Assembly (NCBI GenBank): GCA_963835735.1
Contig: CAWIGP010000009.1
Location: 124,001-188,000 of the forward strand
Direction: 5' to 3'
From: DASQMT01 sp963835735
GTDB taxonomy: Bacteria; Actinomycetota; Thermoleophilia; Solirubrobacterales; Solirubrobacteraceae
Length of the DNA stretch: 64,000 bases
In this document: positions 35,681-45,170 of the stretch, one piece after another
Layout: every line of letters starts with the position of its first letter
Numbering within the stretch: the stretch's first letter is position 1
Notes under the pieces: generated by a model
The model's database searches: none
What the model saw: only the letters and a program-made list of their open reading frames with translations
What the model was told of the DNA's origin: nothing
Position numbers and translations under genes: made by a program

Positions 35681-36496
35681 CGGAAACGCAACGACGCAGC
35701 GCGGTGCGGCGCGTCCGGCGCAAGGTCGCGCGCTGGCTCGCGCCCGAGGTCGAGGCCGAGCTGCGCGACACGCGCCGCAAGCTCAAGAGCGCGCGCGCGA
35801 AGCTCCGCGAGACGCCCGGCGGCAGGCACGCGCTGCCGCCGGAGGTGGAGCAGACGATCACCCGCGCGCGGGCCGAGCACCTGACGTTCCTCAAGCCCGA
35901 CCACCTGCGCGACCTCGCGCAGGTCGTGGTCGAGATCGAGGACCGCCGGCTGGCCGGGCTCGTCGTCGAGGCGGGCACCGCGCGCGGCGGCTCGGCGATC
36001 GTGATCGCGGCCGCAAAGGCGCCGGCGCGTCCGATGAAGGTCTACGACGTCTTCGGCGATGATCCCGGCGCCGACCGAGCGCGACGGCCCCGACGTGCAC
36101 CGGCGCTTCGAGGCGATCGCCGGCGGCCGGGCGCGCGGCGTCGGCGGCGAGACCTACTACGGCTACCGCGACGACTTGTACGGCGAGGTCACCGATTCGT
36201 TCGCGCGCCTCGGCGTCCCGGTCGCCGAGCGCAACGTCGAGCTGGTGCAGGGTCTGTTCGAGGACACGATCGACCTCGACGAGCCGGTCGCGTTCGCGCA
36301 CCTCGACGGCGACTGGTACGAGTCGACGATGACCTGCCTGACGCGGATCGCTCCGCTGGTCGTGCCCGGCGGGCGGATCGTGCTCGACGACTACTTCCAG
36401 TGGTCGGGCTGCCGCGCCGCGGTGGACGAGTACTTCGCCGGCCGTGACGAATTCCGGCTCGAGCGCCGGTCGAAGCTGCACGTCATCCGCTCGTGA
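35677..36496 (+). pseudogene. TylF/macrocin O-methyltransferase-like enzyme, frameshifted
   Basis: GTG 35677 overlaps the preceding stop. After a basic head, the SAM fold begins with DRRLAGLVVEAGTARGGSAI and VYDVFG. The frame then breaks at about 36057. The next frame continues MIPAPTERDGPDVHRRFEAI, LVQGLFEDTIDLDEPVAFAH, LDGDWYESTMTCLTRIAPLV and GGRIVLDDYFQWSG, the TylF signature with its Asp metal ligands. Removing one base in GGCGATGATC restores a 273-residue protein. The operon's overlaps on both sides are kept, which argues for a recent or artefactual break. Confidence 0.8.
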
Positions 36497-39063
36497 GCGC
36501 CGTCGTCAGCGTGCGGCGCCTCGGCCGGCGCCTCGTCCCGGCGCGAGTTCGCCGGAGCCTGAAGAGCGCTGCTCCGGCGGCGCCGCCGCCGGCTCCCTCC
36601 CCCGCGCCCAAGCAGCCCGAGCCCGAGCCGCCGCCGCCGCGCGAGACGCTGGTGCGGATGATCGCGCGAGGCGAGCGGCTCGACCGCGCGATCGTCGCGC
36701 AGGTACGCGCGCTGGTGGGCGCGAAGGATCACGACACGGCCGTCGCGATCGCCGAGTCGTTGCGCGCACAGCCCGGCACGGCGGAGCTCGGACATCTGGC
36801 TGCCGGCATCGCCGCGGCGCGGCGCGGCTACCGCGAGCTCGCATGGGAGGAGCTGCGCGGCCTGCCGCGCGCGACGTGGGCGACCTACGCGCCGGCGGAG
36901 TACATCCGCTCCGGCTTCACGGTGGCGCCGGAGGAGGCGCTGCGAGAGATCCGCGCGCTCGTCGCCGAGGACCCGCCCGAAGTCCGCGCGAAGAGCTGGC
37001 ACGAGGTCCTCGCCGCCGTCTGGGGCTCGGGCGAGAGCGAGCTGGCGCGCGACGTGTTCGCGATCTTCGACCGGCATGCCCGCGAGGACGACCCGCTGTG
37101 GCGCAACGCCGAGCTGCAGCGCGACTGGATGCGGCCCTGGGTCGAGGCCGACCCCGCCTCGCCGACCGCGCCGGCGCCGCCCGACCGGCGCCGCACGTTC
37201 GCGGTGATGGACTACGGCCACCCGTCCGCCACGAAGGCGTCCGCGAACATCGGCGACCACATCCAGACGATCGCTGCGCTCGCTCACCTCGTTCGGCACC
37301 GGAACGTCCGCCTGCACGGGCGCGAGGACCTGATCGACCTGCTCGCGCAGTTCCGCGCCCGGACGCGGCCGGAACGGCTGGACGACGGCGTCCACGCCGA
37401 CCTCGAGGTGATCACCGCGCACCGCGACGCCTCGATCTACGAGCCGATCCCCGAGGACACGTGGATCCTCTGCTTCGGCTGGTTCATGCACTCGCTGTTC
37501 CGCATGCGGCACGCCTTCCCGATGCACCGCAACCTGCGGCCGATCTTCGTCTCCTTCCACTGCAACAAGCGCGAGCTGTTGACGCCGGACGCGATCGAGT
37601 ACCTCAAGCGCTACGGGCCGGTCGGCTGCCGCGACTGGCCGACCGTGGACCTGCTGCTCTCGATCGGCGTGCCGGCGTTCTTCTCCGGCTGCCTGACGAT
37701 GACGATCGACACGGTGTTCCCCGACCTGACCGCGCCGCCCGCGGCTGACGCCCCGGTCGCCTACGTCGACGTGCCGGCGACCGACGGCGGCGTCGCGTTC
37801 AAGCACAGCAGCGACGCGGTCAGGCGCCGCTCGTTCGTCGCGAACATCTACGCCGCGCTGGAGCTGCTCGAGCGCTACCGCCGCGAGCACCGCGCGGTGG
37901 TCACGTCGCGGCTGCACTGCTACCTGCCGGTGCGCTCGCTCGGCATGGACGTCGACTTCCGGCCGGAGAACCGCTCGGACGTCCGTTTCGACGGCCTGAT
38001 CGACATCTCCGACGCCGAGTTCGCCGCGATCCGCGATGGGCTGCTGGACAAGCTCGAGCGCGTGTTCGGCGCGATCCTCGAGGGCCGGCCGGAAGACGAG
38101 GTCTATGCGCTGTGGCGCGAGCTGACGGCGGACGACGTCGCGGCCGCGGAGCGGCGTCACCGCCTGGAGAGCCGGCCCGCGTCCGTCGACCCCGCGGTCA
38201 CCGGGCGCGCACAGGCTGCCGTGGAGGCCTCGGTTGCGCACGGTCCGCCGCCGGCGGCCGACCCGGTGCACGTCGCGCTCGTCGTGCCGAAGGGCGGGCT
38301 GCCCAGCGCCGCGGTGCTGATCGCGTCGCTGCTCGAGCGCGCTTCGCGTCCGCTGCACCTGTGGCTGCTGGCGCGCGGCGGTGCCGAGCCGGTCGAGCAT
38401 CAGATCGCTGAGCGCTTCCCGCAGCTCTCGTTCACCTGGGTGCCGATACGCGGGATGGGCCGCGACCTCGGCACGCCGACGGGCAAGCCCCCCGACCCGG
38501 TGAGCATGACCAGGCTGCTGTTGCCCGACCTGTTGCCGTCGGCGAGCCGCGTCGTGCTGCTGCCGCTCCCGTCGGTCGTCACCGGCGACGTCGCCGAGCT
38601 GGCCGCGCTCGATCTGGGCCCGCACGCGCTCGCCGCGCCGCCGCGCGCGAGCATCGCGGACGCAAGCGGGTTCGGCGTGCTCCATGCCGCCGCGATGCGG
38701 CTCGAGGATCGCAGCCAGGCGGCGTCGGCGCTGCGCCGCACCGGGTACGCGCGGCACGCGTTCGACTTCGATTCGTTCCGCGCCGACGTGCTCGTGCTCG
38801 ACCTCGACCGCCTGCGCCGCGACGGCTTCATCGCGCAGGCGCTGCCGCTCGTGGCGGAGTTCGGGCTCGACGACGTAGAGGTCCTGCACTACCTGTTCGG
38901 GCCGCAGCACGCGATCGTGCCCGAGCGCTGGGCGCTCGTGCCGACGCGTACGCCGCACCGCGGGCCGGGCCTGATCCACTGGGCCGACGACGTCAAGCCG
39001 TGGCAGCTACCGCTCGCGCCGGATCGCGACGAGTGGCGCCGTTACGCGGCGGAGTTCGCTTAG
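36493..39063 (+). CDS. Polysaccharide pyruvyltransferase-glycosyltransferase multidomain protein
   Basis: 856 residues. About 1-60 is a basic, Pro-rich head; 60-230 is a helical repeat region. About 235-530 matches polysaccharide pyruvyl transferase (ASANIGDHIQTIAALAHLVR, WILCFGWFMHS, GCRDWPTVDLLLSIGVPAFF, VTSRLHCYLPVRSLGMDVDF). About 585-856 resembles a GT8-like nucleotide-sugar transferase (VALVVPKGGLPSAAVLIASL, ending GLIHWADDVKPWQLP with the HW...KPW tail). The combination suggests building or capping a surface glycan. GTG start overlaps the methyltransferase stop. It ends at a strong hairpin. Confidence 0.82.
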   Translation: MSAVVSVRRLGRRLVPARVRRSLKSAAPAAPPPAPSPAPKQPEPEPPPPRETLVRMIARGERLDRAIVAQVRALVGAKDHDTAVAIAESLRAQPGTAELGHLAAGIAAARRGYRELAWEELRGLPRATWATYAPAEYIRSGFTVAPEEALREIRALVAEDPPEVRAKSWHEVLAAVWGSGESELARDVFAIFDRHAREDDPLWRNAELQRDWMRPWVEADPASPTAPAPPDRRRTFAVMDYGHPSATKASANIGDHIQTIAALAHLVRHRNVRLHGREDLIDLLAQFRARTRPERLDDGVHADLEVITAHRDASIYEPIPEDTWILCFGWFMHSLFRMRHAFPMHRNLRPIFVSFHCNKRELLTPDAIEYLKRYGPVGCRDWPTVDLLLSIGVPAFFSGCLTMTIDTVFPDLTAPPAADAPVAYVDVPATDGGVAFKHSSDAVRRRSFVANIYAALELLERYRREHRAVVTSRLHCYLPVRSLGMDVDFRPENRSDVRFDGLIDISDAEFAAIRDGLLDKLERVFGAILEGRPEDEVYALWRELTADDVAAAERRHRLESRPASVDPAVTGRAQAAVEASVAHGPPPAADPVHVALVVPKGGLPSAAVLIASLLERASRPLHLWLLARGGAEPVEHQIAERFPQLSFTWVPIRGMGRDLGTPTGKPPDPVSMTRLLLPDLLPSASRVVLLPLPSVVTGDVAELAALDLGPHALAAPPRASIADASGFGVLHAAAMRLEDRSQAASALRRTGYARHAFDFDSFRADVLVLDLDRLRRDGFIAQALPLVAEFGLDDVEVLHYLFGPQHAIVPERWALVPTRTPHRGPGLIHWADDVKPWQLPLAPDRDEWRRYAAEFA

Positions 39064-39123
39064 GGTCCGTCCAAGAAGTGTCCACGGTCGTCGTCCGGTC
39101 GTGCCGACTTCTTGGACGGGCCC
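39063..39123. terminator. Long hairpin terminator between convergent glycan genes
   Basis: GGGTCCGTCCAAGAAGT (39063-39079) pairs with ACTTCTTGGACGGGCCC (39107-39123): 17 bases with one G-T step and a 27-base loop. The stem reaches into the stop region of both convergent genes and can serve both strands. Confidence 0.8.
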
Positions 39124-40906
39124 TTAGGCCTGAGCCGCGAGCTCGGGCTGCGGTGCCGCGCGCTCGCTCAGGGCCGGCTCGGTCTCCCACACGCTGTTCT
39201 GCCATGTGAGGCGCAGCCGCAGCCGCGCTCCGGCCGGGATCGCCGGCCCGCCGCGCAGGCCCGCCGGCGTGTGAAGTCGCAACTCGCCGTCGGCGAGCTT
39301 GATCTTCAGCGGCAGCTCGGTCACCGCGCCGCTCGCTTCGTCGACCGCCGCCAGCTCGACGCGCGCCGACTCCAGCCGCGCCCGCCGGGTCGTGGCCCGC
39401 ACGCGCAGCACGCCGGCGAACTGCAGCCGCCCGCCCCGCACGGTGCGCAGCCGGGTGGTCTCGAGCGCGACGTCGTCGAGCCGCGTGCGCTCGGGACGCA
39501 GCTCGACCGTGCGCGCGAGCACGCTCGCCCAGCTCGCGAGGAACGCGTCGGGGCCCCTGCGGGCCGCGGCCTCGCGCGCCGCGGCGCTGAGGCGCGCCAC
39601 AAGCTCGGGTGCGCGCAGCAGCTCGATCACGCGTTCCGCCATGCCGTCGACGTCACCGGGCGCGACGAGGAAGCCGTCGACGCCATCGGTGATCTGCTCG
39701 CGCGGCCCGTACTTGATGTCGTAGCTCACGACCGGGCAGCCGCGGCTCATGCTCTCGAGCGTCGACAGCGGGTAGCCCTCGAACGAGCTCGACAGCACGA
39801 ACGCGCTCGACGTCCACAGCGCGTCGCGCGCCTCCGGATCGAAGCCGCGCAGCGTGACGTGCGCCCCGAGCTCGCGGCGATCGATCTCCTCCTGCAGCGC
39901 GGCTCGCCGGCCGCCCTCGCCGTAGATGTCCAGGCGCGCCTCGGGGACCGCCCGCACGACGCGCTCGAACGCGGCGATCGCGTCGTGCAGGCGTTTCTGC
40001 GGCTCCAGCCGCGCCATGATCGCGACGCGGTGCGGGTCGCGCGCGGGCAGCGGTACCGGCGGCGCCGGCAGGTCGACCGGGTTCGGCACCACGAACATGT
40101 TGGTCGTCCGCCCCCGCCGCTCGGCGATGTCGTCGCGCTGGCGCTCGGTCAGCGTGACCATCGCGTCCATGCCGTCGATGCGGCTCAGCACGCGCCGGTA
40201 GGCGAGGTTGACCTCGGAGTCCCAGCGGTAGGGCTTGCGGACGTGCAGGTTGTGCATCACGTAGACGACGTGGACGCGCCTGGTGCGGATCGGGACGACG
40301 TGCGGAACGACGTAGCGCGAGTCGATGAACACGAACGTGCGCTCCTGCCCCGCTGGCCAGCTCGCGGATCCAGCGCTTGAACCAGCGGCCGGCGCTCTTG
40401 AGCTCACCGACGACCCGGCCCCCGGCGTCGATCTGCTGGATGGTGCCGCGCCCGCGCGACCCGCCGGCCAGGCCGAACGCCGGGATGCGCAGGTAGGGCG
40501 AGCCGTCCGGGCGCAGGTAGTCGTAGGTCGCGTAGTGCTCGTCCGGCAAGCGGTAGGTGATCCGCCACGGGGCGCCGCGCTCGTCCTGTTCCTCGCGGAT
40601 CCGGTGGGCGCCGAGGTCGGCCAGCTCGGCGCCGGTCGGCTCGCGGTCGCCCCAGCCGCTCCGGCGGTAGTGCTCGTAGATGTTGAGCATCCCGATGCCG
40701 TCGGTGAGCAGACCGCGCTCGAGCAGCTCGTCGCGGCGCGCGGCGAGATCGGGCGCGGCACCCAGCACCAGCACGTCGGGGCGGGCGCCCGCGCGCGCGA
40801 GGGCGCGGTTGCGCAGCAGCAGCGCGCGCGTCTGACCGCCCGCGTCGAGGCTGACGCGGAACGCGCACGACAGGTAGCGCCCCGGCGGCAGGACGACGTC
40901 CGGCAT
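39124..40906 (-). pseudogene. Group 1 (GT4-like) glycosyltransferase, frameshifted
   Basis: From ATG 40906 the first 185 residues (FRVSLDAGGQTRALLLRNRA, YEHYRRSGWGDREPTGAELA) form the acceptor domain. At a CCCC run (40348-40351) one base too many breaks RELASG from QERTFVFIDSRYVVPHVVPI. The donor domain follows: VVPNPVDLP, VAIMARLEPQKRLHDAIAAF and SSSFEGYPLSTLESMSRGCP, then VSYDIKYGPREQI. A C-terminal beta domain of about 130 residues is extra. The G..KR and E..P..E motifs are intact. The homopolymer break is typical of sequencing error. Confidence 0.82.
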
Positions 40907-40908
40907 CG

Positions 40909-41622
40909 TCACACCGTATCCGGCTTCCCTGCGATCACCTGGTAGTTCTTCGGCAGCCCGCGGCCGGTGAACTTGAAGCGGAGATCGAGGCTCGCGAGCC
41001 CGGTCGACGCGCGCCGCGCCGCGCGCTTGGAGAGCTTCGCGCCGCACGCCAGCGCGGCCCCGCGCAGGCCGCCGCCATAGTCCGCGCGCGAGTCCGGCAG
41101 GTAACGGCTGAGCAGCTTGGCCTGGTAGCTCAGCGTGCCGAGGTAGCCCTCCATCCAGTCGATCTCGCGCACGCTGAAGCCCGCGCCCTCGAGCAGGTGG
41201 CGCAGCCCGTAGCGGGTGTAGCGGAAGAAGTCGTACGGCCGCTCGTGCTCGGCGTAGAACAGCGGCGCGGTCAGCCAGAGCGTGCCGCCGGGCTTGAGCA
41301 CCCGGTTCAGCTCGGCCAGCACGGTCGCCGGCTCGGGGATGTGCTCGAGGACCTGCGTGAGCAGCACGTGGTCGAAGCGCGCGTCCTCGACAGGGATCTG
41401 CGCGAGATCGCAGACGTAGTCCGGCTCGACGTACTTCTTGCCCCGGACCGAGACGAAGTCGGCCGTCTCGTAGCGCGCGTGGGAGAACAGCTTCCGGTAC
41501 GGCGCGCGCCCCGAGCCGGCGTCGAGCACGAGCTGCCCGGGCTCGACCGCCTCGCCGGCGCGGGCGAGGAAGCGGTGGAGGTACGTGCGGCTGCTGTTGC
41601 CGGCGGCGGCATAGATCCCCAT
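40909..41622 (-). CDS. Class I SAM-dependent methyltransferase
   Basis: 237 residues. SAM motif I VLDAGSGRAPYRKLFSH near 33, an acidic DYVCDL, DHVLLTQVLEHIPEPATVLA (Methyltransf_11 motif), and GGTLWLTAPLFYAEHERPYD with the FFRYTRYGLRHLLEGAGF tail. This type is common in polysaccharide or teichoic-like clusters. ATG 41622. It ends three bases before the glycosyltransferase start, so the two are probably co-transcribed. Confidence 0.88.
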   Translation of the reverse strand: MGIYAAAGNSSRTYLHRFLARAGEAVEPGQLVLDAGSGRAPYRKLFSHARYETADFVSVRGKKYVEPDYVCDLAQIPVEDARFDHVLLTQVLEHIPEPATVLAELNRVLKPGGTLWLTAPLFYAEHERPYDFFRYTRYGLRHLLEGAGFSVREIDWMEGYLGTLSYQAKLLSRYLPDSRADYGGGLRGAALACGAKLSKRAARRASTGLASLDLRFKFTGRGLPKNYQVIAGKPDTV

Positions 41623-41646
41623 GGCCCCCGCAGGATCGCAGCCTCG

Positions 41647-43075
41647 TCAGGCGCGGAACGCGGCGATCACGTCGGCGAAGCGCTCGACCGTCTCCGTGCC
41701 GGCCAGGTCGCCGAGCCCCACGATCGCGGTCTGCACGCCCGCCTCGGCGAGCGCGCGATAGCGGCCGATCTGCTCCTCCACGGTGCCCGCGTTGACCCCC
41801 TCGCGCGGCTCTCCTTCACCGATCACGCGCGCCCGCTGGAGGTGGGTGACCGCGATCGTCGCCGGGTCGCGCCGCTCGGCCGCGCAGTGCTCGTGCAGCA
41901 CGGCGAGCTTGTGGCGCACCGTGTCGGGATCGCCGAACAGGTTGCAGGCGTCGGCGTGCCGCGCGACCAGCCGCAGCGTGCGGCGCTCGCCGGAGCCGCC
42001 GACGAGGATCGGGATCCGCTCCTGCAGCGGCCGCGGGTAGCAGATCGCCTCCTCGACCGTCACCGTGCGGCCCTCGAAGCGCGGCGAGCCGGGGCCCCAC
42101 ATGAGCGGGAGCAGCTCGAGTGCGTCCTCCAGGCGCGCGAAGCGCTCGGCCTTCGAGGGGAAATCCCAGCCGTAGAGCCGATGCTCGCGCTCGAACCAGG
42201 CGGCGCCGATCCCGCACACGGCGCGGCCGCCGGAGAGCACGTCGAGCGTGGCGACGATCTTCGCCAGGTGGGCGATGTTGCGATAGGTGACGCCGCTGAC
42301 CAGGGCGCCGAGCTTCACCCGCTCGGTCGCCGCGGCCAGGTAGCCGAGCGTCGTGTGGCTCTCGAGCATGTCCTCCCACTCGCGCCCGATCTGCGGGATC
42401 TGCAGGAAGTGGTCCATCACCCATACGCTCGTGAAGCCGGCCGCCTCGGCCGCGCGCGCGACGTCGGCCAGCGTGGTCGCGGTCGACGCGGGGTGGCCCG
42501 GCCAGTCGAAGCGCGAGACGTGCAGCCCGAAGTCGAGCGTCATCGGATCCTCCTGCTGGCGGGCGGCCGCCTCCGGAGCGGTCAGGAACATGGGTGGGAC
42601 GAGCGCCACGGGCCCGGCGCGATGGACGCCGGCGAAACCCTCGGACGGCGAGCACCTCGCCGGCGGCCGCCGCCGCGCGCAGCTGCGCGGCGACGACCTT
42701 GGCCGGCACGGAGTCGGGCCGCGCGCGGTTGCGCGCGCGGATCTCGCCTTCGGGCGTGTCGAACAGCACGGCGTGGGCGGGGACGCCGTGGCGCTCGGCC
42801 AGCGCGCGCCACGCCGTGCGGCTCTTCGCGTCGAGCCCGGTCGAGTCGATCACCGTGGTCAGCCCGCGCCGCAGCCGCTTCTCCACGATCAGGTCGAGCA
42901 CCTCGAACGCGTCGCGGCTCGCGCGCTGGTCGCGCTCGCCGCGCCCGACGACCGCGCGCAGCCGGTCCGACGAGACGACCTGGTCCGGGTGGAACCAGCG
43001 CGCGGCCCAGTCCGACTTGCCCGCCGCGGTCGCCCCGACGAGTACGACGAGGCACGGGTCGGGCAGCCGCAGCAC
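41647..43075 (-). pseudogene. P-loop kinase fused to F420-dependent LLM oxidoreductase, frameshifted
   Basis: ATG 43075 begins a polynucleotide-kinase-like AAA domain (VVLVGATAAGKSDWAARWFH Walker A, SSDRLRAVVGRGERDQRASR, TTVIDSTGLDAKSRTAWRAL). Near 42643 the frame breaks after GEVLAV. One base removed gives VEGFAGVHRAGPVALVPP, then APEAAARQQEDP, which runs directly into MTLDFGLHVSRFDWPG, an LLM oxidoreductase with VWVMDHF, GIGAAWFEREHRLYG and PILVGGSGERRTLRLVARHA. If the break is real, ATG 42543 with AGGAGG still yields a complete 298-residue F420 enzyme. Fused proteins of this design occur, to my recollection, in other actinobacteria. Confidence 0.75.
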
Positions 43076-43135
43076 GGGCGGGTCGTATCACAGGCGCGGC
43101 GGCGCTTCGGGGCCGGACGTCAACGGCAGGCCCGG

Positions 43136-43307
43136 CGAACGTCAACAGCGGCATTGAAGGGGAGCGCGGATTGCGGGTGCGCTCACTCGGGGCGCCCTGC
43201 GATGCCGAACGTCGGTGAGCACCCCGTATAGGCCCGGCTCACCGACGTTCGGCGTCGGCGCGCGAGCGGACCGGCCGATTCCCACTCCCTCAATGCCCGC
43301 AGTTCAC
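43136..43307. repeat. Intergenic element: inverted 45-base ends around a 17-base-pair hairpin
   Basis: The left end 43136-43181 has the core GCGGCATTGAAGG then GGATTGCGGGTGCG. A degenerate copy in inverse orientation lies at 43271-43307 (on minus GCGGGCATTGAGGGAG). Between them, GCCGAACGTCGGTGAGC (43204-43220) and GCTCACCGACGTTCGGC (43237-43253) form a perfect stem with a 16-base loop. The left end is about 39 of 46 identical to 53017-53061. See the related element there. Confidence 0.65.
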
Positions 43308-43417
43308 CAGCGCCCACCCCGCCCGGCGGGCACCGTCAAGGCGCGCCCGCGCCGTCGCCGCGCGAGCCGCCCACGGTTCGGCGTGTGCCGAAGCGTCGCG
43401 CCCGTACGCTGTCGGCG

Positions 43418-44332
43418 ATGGAGCGAGCGAGAAGCGCCGGCGCGGTGGCGGCGGGCGTCACCGTGGTGCTGTGGGCGTCGGCGTTCGTCGGGATCCGCGC
43501 CGCGGGCGAGGACATCTCCCCGGGGCCGCTGACGCTCGGCCGCCTGCTCGTGGGCGCCGCCGCGCTGGGCGCGCTCGTCGCCCTCCGGCGCGACCCGTGG
43601 CCGCCGCGCGCCGCGCTCCCGCGCCTGCTCGCATGCGGGCTGCTGTGGTTCGGCGCCTACAACGTGCTGCTCAACGCCGCCGAGCAGCGGATCGACGCCG
43701 GCACCGCGGCGATGCTCGTCAACGTCGGTCCGGTGATCCTCGCGCTGCTGGCCGGCGTGCTGCTGCACGAGGGCTTCCCGCGCTCGCTGCTGACCGGCTG
43801 CGCGATCGCGTTCGCGGGCGCGATCGTGATCGGACTGGCGACGTCGGAGCGCAGCGTCGACGCCGGCTGGGGAGCGGCGCTGTGCGTGGCCGCGGCCGCG
43901 GCGTACGCGGGTGGCGTGGTCGCGCAGAAGCCGCTGCTCGAGCACTCGTCGGCGCTGCAGGTCACGTTCCTCGCCTGCGCGATCGGCGCGGTCGCGTGCC
44001 TGCCGTTCGCGCCCGCGCTGGTGCGCGAGCTCGGCGACGCGCCGGCCGGCGCAGCGGCATGGACCGCATACCTCGGCATCTTCCCCACGGCGATCGGCTT
44101 CACGACCTGGGCGTACGCGCTGAAGTTCACGAGCGCCGGCAAGATGGGCGCCACGACGTACCTCGTGCCGCCGATCGCCATCGTGCTCGGCTGGGCGATC
44201 CTCGGCGAGACGCCGCCCGCGCTCGCGTTCGCCGGCGGCCTGCTGTGCCTGGCCGGCGTCGCCGTCACGCGCGGTGCGCGATTCGGGATCGGCACCGGGC
44301 GCCGCGCGGAGCTCGCGCGCGCCGAGCGCTGA
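43418..44332 (+). CDS. EamA-family (DMT) transporter
   Basis: About 304 residues from ATG 43418 (a GTG at 43385 is also in frame). Ten hydrophobic helices in two EamA repeats: VVLWASAFVGIRAAGEDISP at the start, INAAEQRI-type and AAMLVNVGPVILALLAGVLL in repeat one, and GKMGATTYLVPPIAIVLGWA in repeat two. It exports small metabolites or amino acids; the substrate is unknown. It is convergent with the acetyltransferase, with stops touching. Confidence 0.87.
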   Translation: MERARSAGAVAAGVTVVLWASAFVGIRAAGEDISPGPLTLGRLLVGAAALGALVALRRDPWPPRAALPRLLACGLLWFGAYNVLLNAAEQRIDAGTAAMLVNVGPVILALLAGVLLHEGFPRSLLTGCAIAFAGAIVIGLATSERSVDAGWGAALCVAAAAAYAGGVVAQKPLLEHSSALQVTFLACAIGAVACLPFAPALVRELGDAPAGAAAWTAYLGIFPTAIGFTTWAYALKFTSAGKMGATTYLVPPIAIVLGWAILGETPPALAFAGGLLCLAGVAVTRGARFGIGTGRRAELARAER

Positions 44333-45151
44333 TCAGCCCAGCGCGAGCGTCATCGGCAGCACCAGCCGCCGGCGCGCGCCTGGCAGCTTGTGATCTCCGT
44401 GGACCATCAGCGCGGATTCGTCGCGCGGCGCGACACCCCGCTCGCGCGCCCACTCGCGCAGGCGCTCGTCGAGGTCGAGCCGGACCGGCGCGTCGGTCGC
44501 GCTCGCCACGTCGGCGATCAGCGTCCGCGCGCTGTCGAGGTCGTTCGCGATGACGGGTCCCACGACCACGTTGTCCCCGCCGGGCGCCGCGACCGCGTAG
44601 CCGCGCAGCTCGCCGTCGCGCTCGACCACGCGGACCTGCTGCGCGAGCTGCAGATACCGGGCGAGCAGGCGCCCCCGGTCCGCCCCGATCGCGGCCGCGT
44701 CGAGCGCGAGGATCGCGCCGCCGTCGCCCGGCTCCGCGTGGCGGCTGCCGCCCTCCGGTCCGCCGGTGAAGCGACCGACGCCCGTCGTCACGCCGCCCAC
44801 CGAGCGGAAGCCCAGCCGCTCGTACAACGGCCGGCCGAACGACGTCGCGTACAGGAACACGGTCGCGTTGCCGGCCCGCCCGAGCACGTGGCCCATGAGC
44901 CGGCGGCCGAACCCGCGCCGCTCGTGGCGCGCTGCGACCAGCATCATGCTCACGATCGCGAGCTGCCGCCCGTAGCGCGTCAGCGTCACGGTGCCGGCGA
45001 GCCCGCCCTCGGGGTCGCGGATCCCGTACACCTCGCCGAGCTCGAACATCAGCGCCCACTTGCGCCGCTCCGGCTGCCAGCCGCGGTCGGCCGCCAGCTC
45101 GAGGCAGGCGTCGAGGTCGGAGCTGTCGAGCCGGGTGATCGGGAGCGTCAC
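44333..45151 (-). CDS. GNAT-family N-acetyltransferase
   Basis: 272 residues with two GNAT-like halves. The first has the acetyl-CoA loop RHERRGFGRRLMGHVLGR (R/Q-x-x-G-x-G/A type) after IVSMMLVAA, followed by FLYATSFGRPLYERLGF. The second half (QVRVVERDGELRGYAVAAPG, WARERGV) resembles the C-terminal domain of Acetyltransf_18-type proteins. The acetyl acceptor is unknown. It starts 20 bases after the phosphoglucomutase gene ends. Confidence 0.85.
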   Translation of the reverse strand: MTLPITRLDSSDLDACLELAADRGWQPERRKWALMFELGEVYGIRDPEGGLAGTVTLTRYGRQLAIVSMMLVAARHERRGFGRRLMGHVLGRAGNATVFLYATSFGRPLYERLGFRSVGGVTTGVGRFTGGPEGGSRHAEPGDGGAILALDAAAIGADRGRLLARYLQLAQQVRVVERDGELRGYAVAAPGGDNVVVGPVIANDLDSARTLIADVASATDAPVRLDLDERLREWARERGVAPRDESALMVHGDHKLPGARRRLVLPMTLALG

Positions 45152-45170
45152 GACTCCCCGAGGGTAAGGG

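Noticed and set aside
36391..38979. A very long open frame (over 850 codons) antisense to the pyruvyltransferase-glycosyltransferase gene
   Set aside because: It is a GC-bias shadow: Arg/Ala/Val-rich, with no motifs, while the plus strand has recognisable domains and codon bias.
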